Assembly (NCBI GenBank): GCA_037043015.1
Contig: CM073322.1
Coordinates: 15,945,601-16,009,600 of the forward strand
DNA: 64,000 nt
Origin: Bryum argenteum
Taxonomy: Eukaryota > Streptophyta > Bryopsida > Bryales > Bryaceae
Direction: 5' to 3'
Below, piece after piece: positions 1 to 14,449 of this stretch. Numbering within the stretch: the stretch's first letter is position 1; each line of letters opens with the position of its first letter. Under the pieces are notes generated by a model that was given only the letters and a program-made list of their open reading frames with translations, did not search any database and was not told the origin of the DNA. The translations under genes were made by a program, and so were the position numbers.

Positions 1-1550
1 CCATGGAAGTAAGGCTTCTATTGATGCTCATGTGTAGAGATGAATGCCACGGACGTTGGCATTGATTGGGATTTGTATGTTTAGAACATTTGTGTGCATA
101 ACCCTCGGCTAGTCTTGTTGGGGGCCTGGTCAGCTACATTGTAAAGTATTCATGTTCCTCATAAAAATCATACACTCCATCGAGTTTTGTGTGGTCCTTC
201 TGCGTATCTGTCTGTGTGTTTGATTCTGAGTTGAATGTGACTGATAGAGCAGTTCGAGGAAGTTCAGGTGATCACATTATCATTCTATGGGACACATCGG
301 TGTTGTGTCATGTCTGTCTGCAACGTTGTCCGAAGTGCATGTTTGAGCTGGAATTTGCACATATGGTGCTCTTGCATCGGGACTGTTCCAACTGGTTTTT
401 GCTTTAACACGTGAATTGTATTCAGGATCATTTTTGACTGGGCTTTTTAAAAGCTCACAATTTTCTTTGGATCGTTTTTTGACGAACACTTTTAGAATAC
501 GGTATCGTTTGACACAAGCATTTCAACCGGCTTGAACAATGATCACTGCTTCCTTGACGTTTCCTGTGTGTGTTGGCTTCGTGTCTGGAACATGAAATTC
601 TGATGGGAAACAAGTTGAAGGTGCATGATGAGAACCAAAAATTTGACATTTCTAGAACATTGAATGTACAGTACAGTACCTTGAGAATTCTTAACTATCA
701 TGATCTTTTTATTATGGGAATCTGTGTTCAAATATGATATACATGACATGGGGCCATCCTTGAGATCTACGGCCCCACAAATATCTCTCGGAATGGGATG
801 CCAGTTGAGAAACTTGTTCAAGCTTTGGTATGAAATAACACAGCTAGCATCCCCAACGAGACAGTTGTATCTTTTACTCTTTTGTGGTCATGTACTACTG
901 AAGTAAATCAAATATGTTACATAAATACATAAAGTCTTTTTAAAGCCGTTTTAAGGCTTCACACCTGCCAGAATGTTGTTTCATATGTGTAAATCACAAT
1001 AATAAGTGAAAATGGAGATCTTTGAATTATCACAATATTTTATTATTGGGTTGCCAAACGCAGCCTTAGAAATTGAGTTATAACCATCAGTTTCACATAA
1101 TTTTTGAGTAGTTAAAATATTGTCATGGAAGGGATATATGGCTTCAAAATGTACAATACATATCCTAAAGAATGAACATGTGAGCGTTCAACGGTTCAAA
1201 TGAGCATGAAAGAATTAGAATGATTCATTGAGCCATATATACATTTTGTATGAATACAAGCATTTAACCACGAGTTAATTCAAAGGAAAGTAATAGATAT
1301 GCATTAGAGAAGTAGATACTAGTAAGTTTTAGATAAGGTTCTAACTTAGAGAGTGACTGAACACTCCCCTCGAACGATGATCTTTCTCGTTAAAAACACT
1401 TCATGATGCTTTGCAGTGAAATGAGTAAAACATTGTTCGCTAAGTATCTAATTTATTCCTCTTCTAACATTCACGAAGAACTTTTAATTTCTCTTTCTTG
1501 AATCTTAAAAATAATGCTAATTTATTAAAACTTGTCCATCCATAGTCGCA
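1..1550. other. Intergenic, no supported gene
   Basis: Only short open frames without recognisable domains are present on either strand. Base composition becomes AT-rich from about 900 to 1500. It may hold the 3' flank of a gene outside the window. I see no RNA gene or repeat here. Confidence 0.5.
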
Positions 1551-2236
1551 GTCGAATCGCAGTGGGGGAGAGTGACAACCAATCAGACGACAAAGAGCAG
1601 GGAGCAACCGACGTGGACGCGCGGCAGCGTCGATGACAAAAACGGACTAATAATTCATCCAATCATTCATCCAAGCCTCACTGATGGTCTTCCTCCTTCT
1701 CTTTGCCCGCAGCTTCAAAGCTTCCGCCCCGCCCTGCTGCGACTGCCGCTGCTGCTGCTTCGCTCTGCCACCATTTGTCTCTGTTGTCAGATTGCAGCGA
1801 GCGATTGACCGAGGGATCCACTCTTACTTCTCACTTCGCATTTCGATCATCATCACTTCTTTCGCCGTCCTGCATTTTGCCGCGGCTTTCTTTTCGGTAC
1901 GTTCCCCGCATTCTAGATCTGGTACAGATCCACTGCCCCTCCACCGACATTGACTCCGCTCTCGAACCCACACCTCGTTCTCCTCTCTTTTTGCACTTTC
2001 TTGCGCGGATCGTGGCGCATTAGATCCCCGTGTAGATGCAACTACCGATCTCTCAGATCTTAGTACTTCAATGGGTTCTCGATTTTTTTTGATCGGTTTG
2101 AAATTTTTGGAATGCGGGAAAATCTCAAGAGGATTTGTTCTTTTGCGTTCGTTTCAAGTTTTTTTGATTTTGGCGGTTTCAAAGTGACAGGGGCTGGAAT
2201 TTGGCGGGGATCCGCTTCTTGAAAGCGCTTTGCGCG
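1551..2236 (+). promoter_or_regulatory. Promoter-proximal region and pyrimidine-rich leader of the DRP1 gene
   Basis: Composition shifts from AT-rich to a C/T-rich stretch (about 1680-2030) just upstream of the DRP1 start codon, as is common in plant 5' leaders. Overlapping open frames here in several phases read mostly Pro/Ser/Leu/Arg and have no domain, so I read them as untranslated leader. A leader intron is possible between about 1890 and 2200 but is not resolved. No clear TATA box was identified. Confidence 0.4.
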
Positions 2237-5200
2237 ATGGATAGCTTGATTGGGCTGGTGAATAGGATTCAGAGGGCTTGCACTGCCCTCGGTGACTATG
2301 GTGGCGAAGGCGCAGCAGCTAGTCTTTGGGAGGCGTTGCCATCCGTGGCTGTTGTAGGAGGACAGGTGAGTTTACTGTTTTTCCTATTCTTCCACATGAC
2401 CTAAGTCTAGCATGTCGTTTTGTCCCATACAAGTTATGCTGGATCTTGAAAATTATCGGGAGATTTTGGTTGAATTTACGTGCATTCCTTGCTAGCCGCA
2501 ATTTCGTGCATTGTGCAGGACCTGATCAAATCAATCTCTCGTGTGTCTTACAGAGTTCCGGAAAGTCCTCTGTCCTTGAAAGTATCGTTGGACGTGATTT
2601 TCTTCCTCGAGGCTCTGGTAAGTAGATTGTATTTGGCACAACAAGTTAAGAGCATCCGGGATCAGAGGTGTGCTCTTGTAAATCGGTCTCATTTTATGAA
2701 GTGGCGTGCTTCAGAATGCCAGATTAGTGAATTGAATCATCTAGAGCTTTGATAAACTGGAATGCGACGCGTCTGGGATTCTAGGGCGGTGGTTGAGCTG
2801 TTAGATTGATGAACTAGTACTTTGTGACACCTAGAATCACAGCTTTAGGTTGCTTCACAGTTTCTGATCATATCAAATCTAATGAAACAGACTCTGAGTT
2901 GGAGTATTTCAATTCAGATTAGAGTCTGATTCACTGACAACAACGCGCCCTGATTCAGTAACGAACTGAACTTGATAGTAGAGAGACGAAATTTAAGGCA
3001 TTCTTAGTTTGAGGATTCAATGTTGAGAAACGCAGTACATGGCACTCTGAAGTGCTGTATTGTTTTTGATCTGGTAGTAATCTCTTCCGAATTTCTGTGT
3101 TCCAGGTATTGTTACTAGGCGGCCGTTGGTTTTGCAGTTGCATAAAATTGAAGACAAACAACCGGAATATGCCGAATTTCTTCATATGCCCAAGAAGCGG
3201 TTCAACGACTTCGGTGTGATTTTATTACATGTTTTGTCTCTGAATTTCTTCTAGTTCATCTCCAAGCAAGGGTTAGTTGCAACTGTCGAAGTATCAGATG
3301 AACCACGTGCAGGTTATTCTGATGCATGTAGTGTTAAATACTCTCGTGTTTCTTTGCAGCTGCTGTCAGGAAAGAGATTTCTGATGAGACCGACCGAATC
3401 ACTGGGCGTGGCAAGGGGATTTCTGTTGTACCAATTCATCTGAGTGTATATTCTCCTAATGGTACACAAAGTTCACATTTGCAACCTCTTTTACATATTT
3501 GGGAGAGGTGTTGTACGTCAATTATACTTGGAATGTAATTCCTGCCTTCAAGCATTAGGGCGTGCGTTTTTTCTCTTCAAGTGCTGATCACGGCGCTGTT
3601 TTGGCAGTTGTAAACTTGACTCTCATCGATCTTCCGGGTCTTACCAAGATTGCTGTCGGTAAGAGCTTCTGCCATCGTTGTTGCATGAAGTTCTTGTGAT
3701 AGAGGAATTCTGTTTTCAATATCTAAGTTCAAGTCTTAGGGTGGTAAATGAATGACCTCAATGTTCTCCAGCTTCTCAAAGTTGTGTGCTCGTGCAGACG
3801 GCCAATCCGATAGCATTGTAAGAGACATCGAGGACATGGTTCGCTCGTACATTGAGAAGGTACTTTGGTCCACTACTCTTACGAGCTGTATTCGGTGCTA
3901 CATTGCGCTGTTGCTAGACAAAGATCTAATATAAGAATTTACAAAGGAGCCATCTTACGATCTCAAGTGTTAGGTCGCAAAAGTCCACCTTTTCGCTTCT
4001 TTCAAAGAAACTAAGTCGATTCGCTATGAATGCAGCCCAACTCGATCATTCTTGCTGTATCACCAGCGAATCAAGATATTGCTACGTCAGATGCTATCAA
4101 GATAGCCAGAGAAGTTGATCCGAACGGTAAGCACTAAATTCTCTAGTGTTTGCTGACTATATGGTTGTGTCTGGTTGTCTCACGTACTAAGGCATGCATT
4201 TTTAATGCTTCGCCAAAAAGCACAGAAAGTCATATCTCTGTACTTGCCGGAGTTGATTCGTTTGTTGAATGTGCAGGAGAGAGAACCTTTGGTGTTCTTA
4301 CAAAGTTGGATCTTATGGACAAGGGTACAAATGCTCTTGATGTAAGTCTTCGTTACTCATGAACCTGCTTCGAAAAGGTCCACCGGTGCTCTTTTATCCA
4401 GAGAGATTTTTTAGGGCAGGACCTCTGACTTGGACAGAGGTGATTTGTTCTTATGGAGTTTTGAAAATGTTTTGTAATCCACAGGTCCTCGAAGGTCGCT
4501 CGTACCGTTTACAGCATCCGTGGGTCGGAGTTGTCAACCGCTCTCAGCAGGACATCAACAAGAATGTCGACATGATTGCTGCGAGGCGCAGAGAGCGAGA
4601 ATACTTTGCCAGCAGCCAAGATTATGGTCACTTGGTCAGCAAGATGGGGTCTGAATATCTGGGGAAACTTCTCTCAAAGGTATGTACTAACATCTCCTTC
4701 CAAGCTCAAGTTGCTCGCCAACAGTTAACCAGGACTTCTCAGGTTCTGCATTATTTAAATATTGAGTCAAAACTTCACATTATGAATCGATCTAAGGTGG
4801 CTTGTTCTTTTCTTCCAGCACCTTGAAGCTGTTATCAAGTCACGTATTCCGAGCATCCTAGCTATGATCAACAAGAGCATCGATGATATTGAGGCGGAGT
4901 TGAATCAAATTGGCAGGCCTCTTGCCAACGATGCTGGGGTAAGTGATTTGAGGAACTTTTTGATCTTAAGTCAATGTCGTGGGTAGCGGTAGCATTGCCC
5001 TATCTTTTTGTACCCATCCTCAGAAATTACATGTCTTCATTTGTTTCATCACAAGTTCTAAATCGTTTGCTTTTTATCAAACAGAAACTGACACCAATAC
5101 TTAAATGATGTTCAGGCTCAGTTGTACACCATCTTGGAACTTTGCAGAGCATTCGACCGCATCTTCAAGGAACATTTGGAGGGAGCGTAAGTTCGAAACG

Positions 5201-6771
5201 TTCCTCTTGTTCTATTGGTGTAACTTCTGGGCTAGCTCAGTATCATGATTGCATCATTGACATTCTTGCATCTTGCAGACGCCCCGGTGGAGAGAAAATT
5301 TACTCCGTCTTTGACAATCAACTGCCGGCTGCACTGAAGAAGCTTCCCTTTGACAAGCATCTGTCTGGACAGAATGTGAGAAGAATTGTGTCCGAGGCTG
5401 ATGGTTACCAACCCCATCTTATCGCTCCAGAGCAGGGATACAGACGCCTCATCGAAAGTTCGCTGCATTTCTTCAGAGGTCCAGCAGAAGCAGTTGTTGA
5501 TGCAGTACGTTACCTCTTTCGAACTGCCTCCTTGCAGATTGCGACGGCCTTGTTGTCTTTTCATATTTCCGACACGCTTATTGTGACTTACGACTTTTGT
5601 TTATTTTCAGTGATAATTCAAGTGCTGAATACCTTCCTTCTGGAAATGAATATCTGCTAATATACATCTCTGTGATTGGGTCTCCAGGTTCACTTTATTC
5701 TGAGAGATCTCGTTCGGAAATCTATTGGAGAGTGTTCAGTAAGTTTGCTATTTCGGTGTCCTTGTTGCATTTATGTATTTGCAGTCAGTTCAGTTGTGGT
5801 GCAGTGCGACTTTTAGTTGCAAATATTGTATGCCGAAGTAAAGTTTTGATCTCGTTATCTCCTTCAATTATGCAGGAGCTGAAAAGGTTTCCATCACTTC
5901 AAGGGGAGCTAGCTCAAGCAGCCATTGAGTCCCTAGAGAGGATGAGAGATGATAGCAAGAAGACCACGTTAAGGATGGTGGATATGGAGTCGAGCTACTT
6001 GACTGTCGACTTTTTCCGAAAACTTCCCCAGGAAATTGAGGGAAAGGGAGGCAACGCAGCTGCTCCAGCATCTGATCGTTACACTGATGGCCACTTGCGA
6101 CGAATTGGTAATTCTTCAAACTTTTACAGATACAGTTGCTTGGAAATTACGTTAGCATCGTTGATGATGCCTTTGTTCTTCAAATTGTCCATTTTCTCAT
6201 GCCGTTGTATACCTTCATCGGCTCGAGACCTTTGTTTTGCTTTGAATGTTCCCGTTAAACAAGGGCATCCTTGCCTTCTATTGGTCAGGTCTAAGTCGCC
6301 ACTTTTGGATATCTTTCTGCTCTCAGGTTCGAACGTGTCAGCCTACATTGGCATGGTTTGCGACCAACTGCGAAACTCTTTACCCAAAGCAGCTGTTCAT
6401 TGTCAAGTGCGAGAAGCGAAGCGTTCATTATTGGATCATTTTTATACCCAAATCGGCAAGCGTGAGGTGACAATCATCTCCTTTCACATTCCTTGAAACG
6501 CTTATCATATTCATAGTAACGTATACTGTGTCAACCCGTCCGTAAGTCATAGGAGGAGCAGTTACTGATGTTACTTCTCACCCACGCTCGCAGCGAGCAT
6601 TGCAATTTATTGCTTGTCTTACCATAACTCATGTACTCTCTGCAGGGAAAGCAACTGTCGGCGATGCTGGATGAAGATCCGGCTTTGATGGAGCGCAGAG
6701 TTCAGCTGTCCAAAAGGCTGGAGCTCTACAAACAAGCCAGAGATGAGATCGATGCGGTGGCCTGGAAGTAG
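2237..6771 (+). CDS. DRP1: Dynamin-related protein 1 (DRP1/phragmoplastin class), 16 exons, 610 aa
   Basis: Exons: 2237-2365, 2554-2617, 3106-3213, 3360-3461, 3608-3658, 3798-3859, 4036-4126, 4277-4341, 4485-4679, 4819-4938, 5116-5186, 5279-5504, 5688-5738, 5876-6107, 6327-6466, 6646-6771. All junctions are GT-AG and phases close to exactly 610 codons plus TAG, the same length as Arabidopsis DRP1A. The large GTPase domain shows G1 GGQSSGKS (41-48), G3 DLPG (142-145), G4 TKLD (211-214) and G5 NRSQ (242-245). The dynamin middle domain and a C-terminal GTPase effector domain (about 522-609) follow. There is no PH or proline-rich domain, which separates it from DRP2. The family is known to polymerise on membranes at the cell plate and in clathrin-mediated endocytosis. 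The start was chosen because the N-terminus begins with the family's [15 protein letters not shown] pattern. An upstream in-frame GTG (2201) is not needed. Confidence 0.96.
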
Positions 6772-7899
6772 ACCAAGTGTTCAGTTGCCGTAACTTACAG
6801 TTTTGAAAGCGTGTTTAGTGACACTAACCATTCGTACAGTGGAAACACCATATTGCCACGAATTGATCCTACACCCACCCCCTAGTGCCACTTCAGTATA
6901 CATTTGACCCATTCTTTCACCAATCGAGATTGATGGATGGCGAAATTTCGCACAGCTGCCGTAGAAATAGCTCAGTGGCCCCAAGTAGAGATAATATTCA
7001 TGATTTGTGGCTCATGCAGCCTTGTGATCGCAAGCCCCATTTCTTTGTCGATGTACGAGGTGCTTTACATATTCAATGAAATATCCGTGCTCTTGACGAC
7101 TAATATCTTTACGTTGTTTAGAAATTCATCTTTGTGACTGCAGTGGAAGGTTGGCTGGCGATACTCTACACCGAGTTCCAACTTGCTGCGGTATCTTCTC
7201 CTGTTCAAACTTACGTTGGTTACGATTGAGCACACTTTCTTGGTTAGCTGTAATGGACAATTACTACGAGACCGATTATTTTCACCTTGTCCTATATCAT
7301 ACAGTTAATGATTTTTCGAAATGGAGGATGTGAAATTGGTTACCATTTCTACTTCCTTGAAAATATATATCTTTTCTTGATGTGAACCATTTCAATGGTG
7401 TATTCAATATGGGAGATTGCTCGAACAGCTTAACTTAAAATCAACCTACTTTGAGTATGAGATATGGCTCTCATATACAAATGGAATTTGTCACTGGTCT
7501 GAGCCTCTGAGGTGATGTGGAGATCACTGAGGGTAATCATGATTTCTCAAAATATTATCAATGAAGGCATGCTTCTTTATTTCGTCATATTTGAAACTGC
7601 AGGAATATTGATCCACGCAAAGTTGTGGTGACATGAGGGAGCCATGTTGGTTCAAGAATGGATTAAACAAAGTCACTTACCAAGGGAGCCCCTATCATAA
7701 CAAGGTAATCTTCTAAAGCAGTCTTGGGACTATCTCTAATTGTAATGTTTCCTTGACAATTGCCTACTAATGCTCAATTATCTTTTGTCCTCCGAAATAT
7801 TAGCTACTATATTTTTGTCTTCCATGTTTTAGAGTTTGCCATGTGGACATCCATGTAGGATTGGTAGTTAATAAAGAATGTTGGGGGAACACACACTCT
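6772..7899 (+). other. 3' flank of DRP1, then AT-rich intergenic DNA
   Basis: This holds the presumed 3' untranslated region and intergenic sequence. Several short frames of 60-70 codons lack any domain. I see no RNA gene. Confidence 0.5.
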
Positions 7900-7903
7900 T
7901 TAA

Positions 7904-8597
7904 CCCCTAAACTACCATGGTGTTTTGTGAGCTCCAAACTCTAAACATCTAGCTCATATTTTTTTCCATGTATATGACTAAGTTGGGCATGCCCATGCAA
8001 AACTTTAGACACTCATTTTGCTTTTTGAACCTTCATGCAATTTTATTTACTAGAAGAAGGTAGAAATCAAGGATTTGGTAAAACATGCACCTTGTTTATT
8101 CTATATGGTTTAGGGGAAAAGTGAACGGTGAGTATATACCTTCTTGAGTTTTTGAATTTCAAGAAAAAAGAAATTCAAAAAATTCCAAAATCTCAAATTT
8201 TGGCAAAATTTGAAAGAAAAAATTGAAATATCAAAGAAAACTTTGAATCTAGCTCTTGTAATTTTTGAAGGGTGCCCTTGTAGGATTGGTAAAAGTTTCA
8301 CTTGGGTCACTTGGAAACCCAAGTACAAAATCAATCAAGAAAAGATTTCCAAAAAAAAAAAAAAATTTAAAAAGGTAAAAATAAAAAGTTTTTTTCTGCC
8401 CGCCCCAAGGCTGAAAACTAAAATTTGCGTTGAAGAACTCCATAGGTGGAGTTTGACTTTGCAAATTTTCCCACATACACCTTGTAGTATAGGGAACATC
8501 CGGTAAAAATCTTAGGCAAAAATATTATTTTTAACATCTTAACTTAGGCTGCCCGAAATCACATATCTCCTAATTGGAGGCCTTGGTAGTTTAGGGG
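7904..8597. mobile_element. TTAA-flanked element 1 (piggyBac-type MITE candidate, 694 bp)
   Basis: The left end CCCCTAAACTACCATGG (7904-7920) is the inverted complement of the right end (8581-8597) with one mismatch in 17. Each end is bordered by TTAA (7900-7903 and 8598-8601). TTAA target duplications together with CCC-starting ends are the hallmark of piggyBac-type elements. The interior is AT-rich and has no transposase, so it would be non-autonomous. Near the right end the sequence CGGGCAGCC followed by pyrimidine-AA (minus strand) also occurs near the left end of element 2, which supports one family. Confidence 0.7.
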
Positions 8598-8601
8598 TTA
8601 A

Positions 8602-10367
<1,766 letters not shown>

Positions 10368-10781
10368 CCAAGAATATTATGGCAGAAAGAAAAGAAAAAA
10401 ACTCAATCGTTGGGACCGTGTCAAAGTTGGCAGGAGTGAAGAAGTTTCAACAATTGGTAGATTTTGAATAGATTTCATCAATGAATCTTTTGGACTTGAA
10501 ATTCGGCATACATGTAATTACCTTCAACATAAGTCTTATATAAAATTTTTGTTCCAAAATACCATGTTATGAGCTGTGAGGGGGCTTTCAAAGTTGGTGG
10601 TAATGAAATTTTTCTTACTGCAAATTCAAAAACGCCATTTTGTCTGGGTTCCATTGCACATAAGTTTCCAAGTAAGAAAATTAAGAATCGGGAGGTCAAT
10701 ATTCATGAGATAAATATGGTTTTAGATTGCAGTTGTTTTCGTAGTCGTTGTGTGATGTGAGTACATTGTACTATTATTTAA

Positions 10782-11144
10782 CCCTTAAACGCCCATGGGG
10801 TCTAAAACGGGCAGCCCAAAATTGGATCACAACATCTTTTGGACTTGGGCATCATGAATAGTGTGCACTTTTTGAACTTGGGCACCATGAATGGACCAAT
10901 CAATGATGAGCTTGCAACCTCCTACAAGATTATGTACAACCCCAACCTACCTACCACAATCTTTCAAACCATAAAATCATACATACAAATTGTAATTTGA
11001 ATTGTAAAATTTCACTTTTTGAATGCATCACAAGACGGTGACCAGTTTGATATCAAAATATAAGTGAAAAGTTGATTACAGTGAGAGCTACATAGTAGAT
11101 TCTGTTGGAATCATGCCCCTCGGGCTTGCATGGGCGTTTAAGGG
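10782..11144. mobile_element. TTAA-flanked element 2 (piggyBac-type MITE candidate, 363 bp)
   Basis: The left end CCCTTAAACGCCCATG (10782-10797) and the right end (11129-11144) are perfect 16-bp inverted repeats. They are flanked by TTAA at 10778-10781 and 11145-11148. The ends resemble those of element 1 (CCC, C or T, TAAAC, two bases, CCATG). No open frame of note lies inside. The right TTAA is shared with element 3. Confidence 0.78.
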
Positions 11145-11148
11145 TTAA

Positions 11149-12088
11149 CCCTTTCATGACCACTCCTATTTTGAAAGTCGAGGTTTTTTTGAGGTGTCTG
11201 GATGTATTTGGAATGCATCGAACAAATGAAGGGTCAAAATTAAGATCCGACCGTATAAATGTGTAGTGAACTTCGTATACATGTTAGTGGCCAAACATGG
11301 GTCAGATCTACCATATGAACTAGAGTATTATGATGTTCCGAGTCAAGTGTACTACATAGCGTATACATGACCTCGAAGCTTTTTACTAGAATTAGAGACC
11401 AGAATATCCATATTTGGGCAAAGCACATGTGGTCAATATTGTAGAGAGTTTGAAGATCTATCCAACAACACCATGAGCGGTGCATTTCGAGCATTTATGA
11501 AACTTAAATTGTGAAAAGAGACCAAGAACCCAGTTCCTTGTATACGGTAGCGTACGAGAAATACATGGGATATCGTAGAAAATATGGTCAGATAGAAAAA
11601 TCAGACATGGTCACATTCATCAGACGCCGAGCCTTGACGTAGAATCAGTGTGCAAACAACATGTGGTTGATTCTTTTTGGAGAGGATTTCAGGTTGTACA
11701 AACGTATACGCTTTGATAGACGGTGTTGGGTTGCCAAAAAAAATCAACTCTTCTTTTGTCGATGGAGCCAATTGAGTAGTACCTTCATGTTCCCATGTTC
11801 CCAAGGGACCCTTAGAATTGGTGTCATGTGTCCTTGATAGCCGTATTTCCTGAATCTTTCTCACTTCTTTCCAGACTAGCTACCGTATCGCATACTCATC
11901 ACCATGTATAGACAACTCTACCAGGCGGAGTACGAGTCTAAATGCATCGTTGTTTTGTGTAGTAGATCCAGTACACACTCCTCTTCCTGCGTTGTTCTCT
12001 AACATTTTGCTCTTTCTACACAGATTCTACTCAATCATGGAATAACCACACTTCAGTGACCATATTTGGTTGATTGGTCATGAAAGGG
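11149..12088. mobile_element. TTAA-flanked element 3 (piggyBac-type MITE candidate, 940 bp), abutting element 2
   Basis: The left end CCCTTTCATGACCA (11149-11162) is a perfect 14-bp inverted match to the right end (12075-12088). TTAA lies at 11145-11148 and 12089-12092. The element starts immediately after the TTAA that closes element 2, so the two are back to back. Short frames inside (for example on the minus strand at 11240-11494 and 11601-11864) carry no transposase motif that I recognise. Confidence 0.75.
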
Positions 12089-12092
12089 TTAA

Positions 12093-13264
12093 GGGCAAGT
12101 CTTCATGCTCCAACCAAGGTGCTATATTCCAAGGTTTGTCATGTAGCTAACCTTGAAACAAATGAAGAAAATCCAAGAAGCTGTTCGTTCTTATGTGGGA
12201 ACCGCACCGTTATTCCTTCTTTAAATAATAAGCTAATGGAGTATGTGCTCCATACTTTAGGGGACATGATATAAGATTTCTTTTCTAATCTAGTGTACTT
12301 TTGTCATGTAGTGTTCATAAAGTGAGAGAGTGCGTTTCAAGTTTTACTCTTTATTCGTTGTCTTTATTTCACTTTTCGTCTTTTTCTATTGATTATTGTA
12401 GTATTTGGTCTACTTGTATATAATGAAAACACCTTTTTTATTTGTAGTTGGAATTGAAGTTCTGTATTGTTCTTACACTATTATCTATTCATAAGCTTGT
12501 GGTTCGGACATTATTCATTGCTTTGATTCTTTTCAGTGTGAGATCCAAAAATGTGAGTAATGAATACTCTTTTGCATAAATTTTTCATGCTTGTGAATTG
12601 TGCGGACAATATTTCTTTGAATATTTCAAATTTTTCATGGCTTTGAGTCTAGATCAAGTTTTGCATCTTAGATCGTATATAACTTGACGATATCAATACA
12701 GTAGAAGTCGATCGGTTTACTTTACATGAGAATTTGAAACCTGTTATTGGATTCAGGCTAGCACATAGGTCTTTAAAGCATGATTACTTTTTATTTTCTT
12801 TCTCAAGTGCCCATTCATTTAACATTATTATCAAAACCTTATCCTTGGGCTTGAAGGTAAATATAGACCTTTTAAGGCATGGTTAAATGTTGATTTATCT
12901 TTGTTAGCCACTTCAATTGAAACTACTATGAATATTTTCTTCTTAAAATTTTGCAAGAATATGAGCCTTTTAAGGCATAATTCTTTTTAATACTGTTCGT
13001 ATTCACCCATTCATTTGAGTTGAATATCAAAACTTTGTTTAAAAGATTGTCAATAGATTAGATTCTCAGTATTCTAAGACATTTATGTTTACTTTCTCCT
13101 TACTGATAATGTACTTAAGATCTAAATCACATTTGCCTTGTATTCCTCATGTGAGTAAAAGTGTTTTTTCGATGTTCGATGTTCGGTGTTTCCAAAGTTG
13201 TCACTAACTTTTTACACTGACTTATTCGCCGTGCTCGCCATCTCTTAAAATAACCAAGATTTGA
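12093..13264. other. AT-rich non-coding stretch upstream of a Ty3-type relic
   Basis: No gene. A short motif around CTTTTAAGGCAT recurs with variation at about 12770, 12869 and 12966, roughly 100 bp apart, which hints at a decayed tandem repeat. This could be part of the retroelement whose coding relic follows, but no LTR pair was found. Confidence 0.4.
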
Positions 13265-14090
13265 AGGCTTGCAGAGGGTAAAGCTGAGAAAGCTACGGGT
13301 ATTACTTTTCAACCATTCTTGATACGACTCCAACCTGAAGACGTTATGAACTCAGCTGCAATTAAAGTGAAAGTCATTATCACTCCCGCGGCATCATATG
13401 ACTTACTACTTGGTGCTATGGTACTTTATCTTATTGGTTTGACACTCGATTTTTGAAATGAGACAACCTCATATCGGCCATGGTGGCAAGCTGGTAATGG
13501 TCGCCAAGTTATCTTGTTTGCACGGATTATACGAGATTCTGATAGTCACCATGTAGCATTTTCTATGGCTAGTAGTGCTAATGATTTTAATCTCAAGGCG
13601 ACGGCCAAGTCCAAAACCTCTTTGCCACATTCGCTTCGTACCCTTTCTCGAAGTAGTCATTTGGACCAAGTCTATACTGCTACCGCAATATGGAATTCTA
13701 CGGCCAATCTGTTGGAGCACGCCAACCAAACTTTGACTAAGGTATGGGATGTCCTACCTTCACGAGTTCAAAAAACTGCGGGCGTTCAGCAATTATCAAA
13801 TTATTCTTCATTGGTGACTACACTTTTTATTTGGCAATTTCCACATACGGGAGTATGTTTATTGGAATTATTTAGTCGTATTGGCACGAGCCTTACTGCA
13901 ACATTACCAGCCGGAATCAAAGTCCGTAAATATTTATATGTGGACAATGATCCCGTGGTTGAGAGGGCCGCCAAGGCCCATGTTGCCCAGCTCCAATGCC
14001 CTTACCCCAATTAATTATCATTGGAAGTCACTACCAACTCATTTACTGCACAAGCCCAAGATGTTCTATTGGTAAATGCACAACAACTAC
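13265..14090 (+). pseudogene. Ty3-type retrotransposon relic: aspartic-protease end plus cytosine-5 methyltransferase motif I
   Basis: Reading from about 13270, the frame gives a retropepsin-like C-terminal part (ASYDLLLG, then VLYLIGLTLDF, a stop codon, then SYRPWWQAGNGR). After the stop the frame stays open to 14014 and ends in a segment with VCLLELFSRIGTSLTA, then IKVRKYLYVDNDP and AKAHVAQLQ. This matches the start of a C5 DNA methyltransferase fold: motif I F-x-G-x-G and the acidic SAM-binding loop of motif II, with the first motif I glycine changed to Arg. C5 methyltransferases captured by retrotransposons are known from some algae and protists. After 14015 the frame breaks and the catalytic PCQ region is not visible. 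It is clearly inactive: in-frame stop, decayed motif I and missing catalytic core. The family assignment rests on motif recognition alone. Confidence 0.6.
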
Positions 14091-14449
14091 ATGCACATGA
14101 TCATCGGAGGATGACCGTGTTAAGGCCTCTTAATGGCAAGCAACAAAAACGGACTCCATGACACACGCAGTGCATGTTTTCAAACTACGTACTCGTCCGG
14201 ATTATATTATTGAGAACGTGTCGGTCAGTTTATAGACTAAAAGTAGAAATTTGAAGAGCGCACAAGCTTCCAGCTTTTAGCTTCACCTGCATTCAGAAGC
14301 TCCACGTTTAAGAACACCACATTTGCCACCACCAAGATCTACTCCAGCCGTGCTTGATGCTGCTTGCGCTGCCGCGGCGCCTCTGCTCCAAACTCCGCAG
14401 CTCCTCTGTCCAGCAGACTCCTCAACACTTTAACGAAAGAGAACGCTTC

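Noticed and set aside
1703-2023. 106-codon Pro/Ser/Leu-rich frame upstream of DRP1
   Set aside because: Low-complexity composition in the pyrimidine-rich leader, with overlapping frames in all phases and no conserved motif.
5597-6496. 299-codon open frame on the plus strand inside the DRP1 gene
   Set aside because: It is read-through of DRP1 exons 13-15 and their introns. The exon model with GT-AG borders gives the conserved protein instead.
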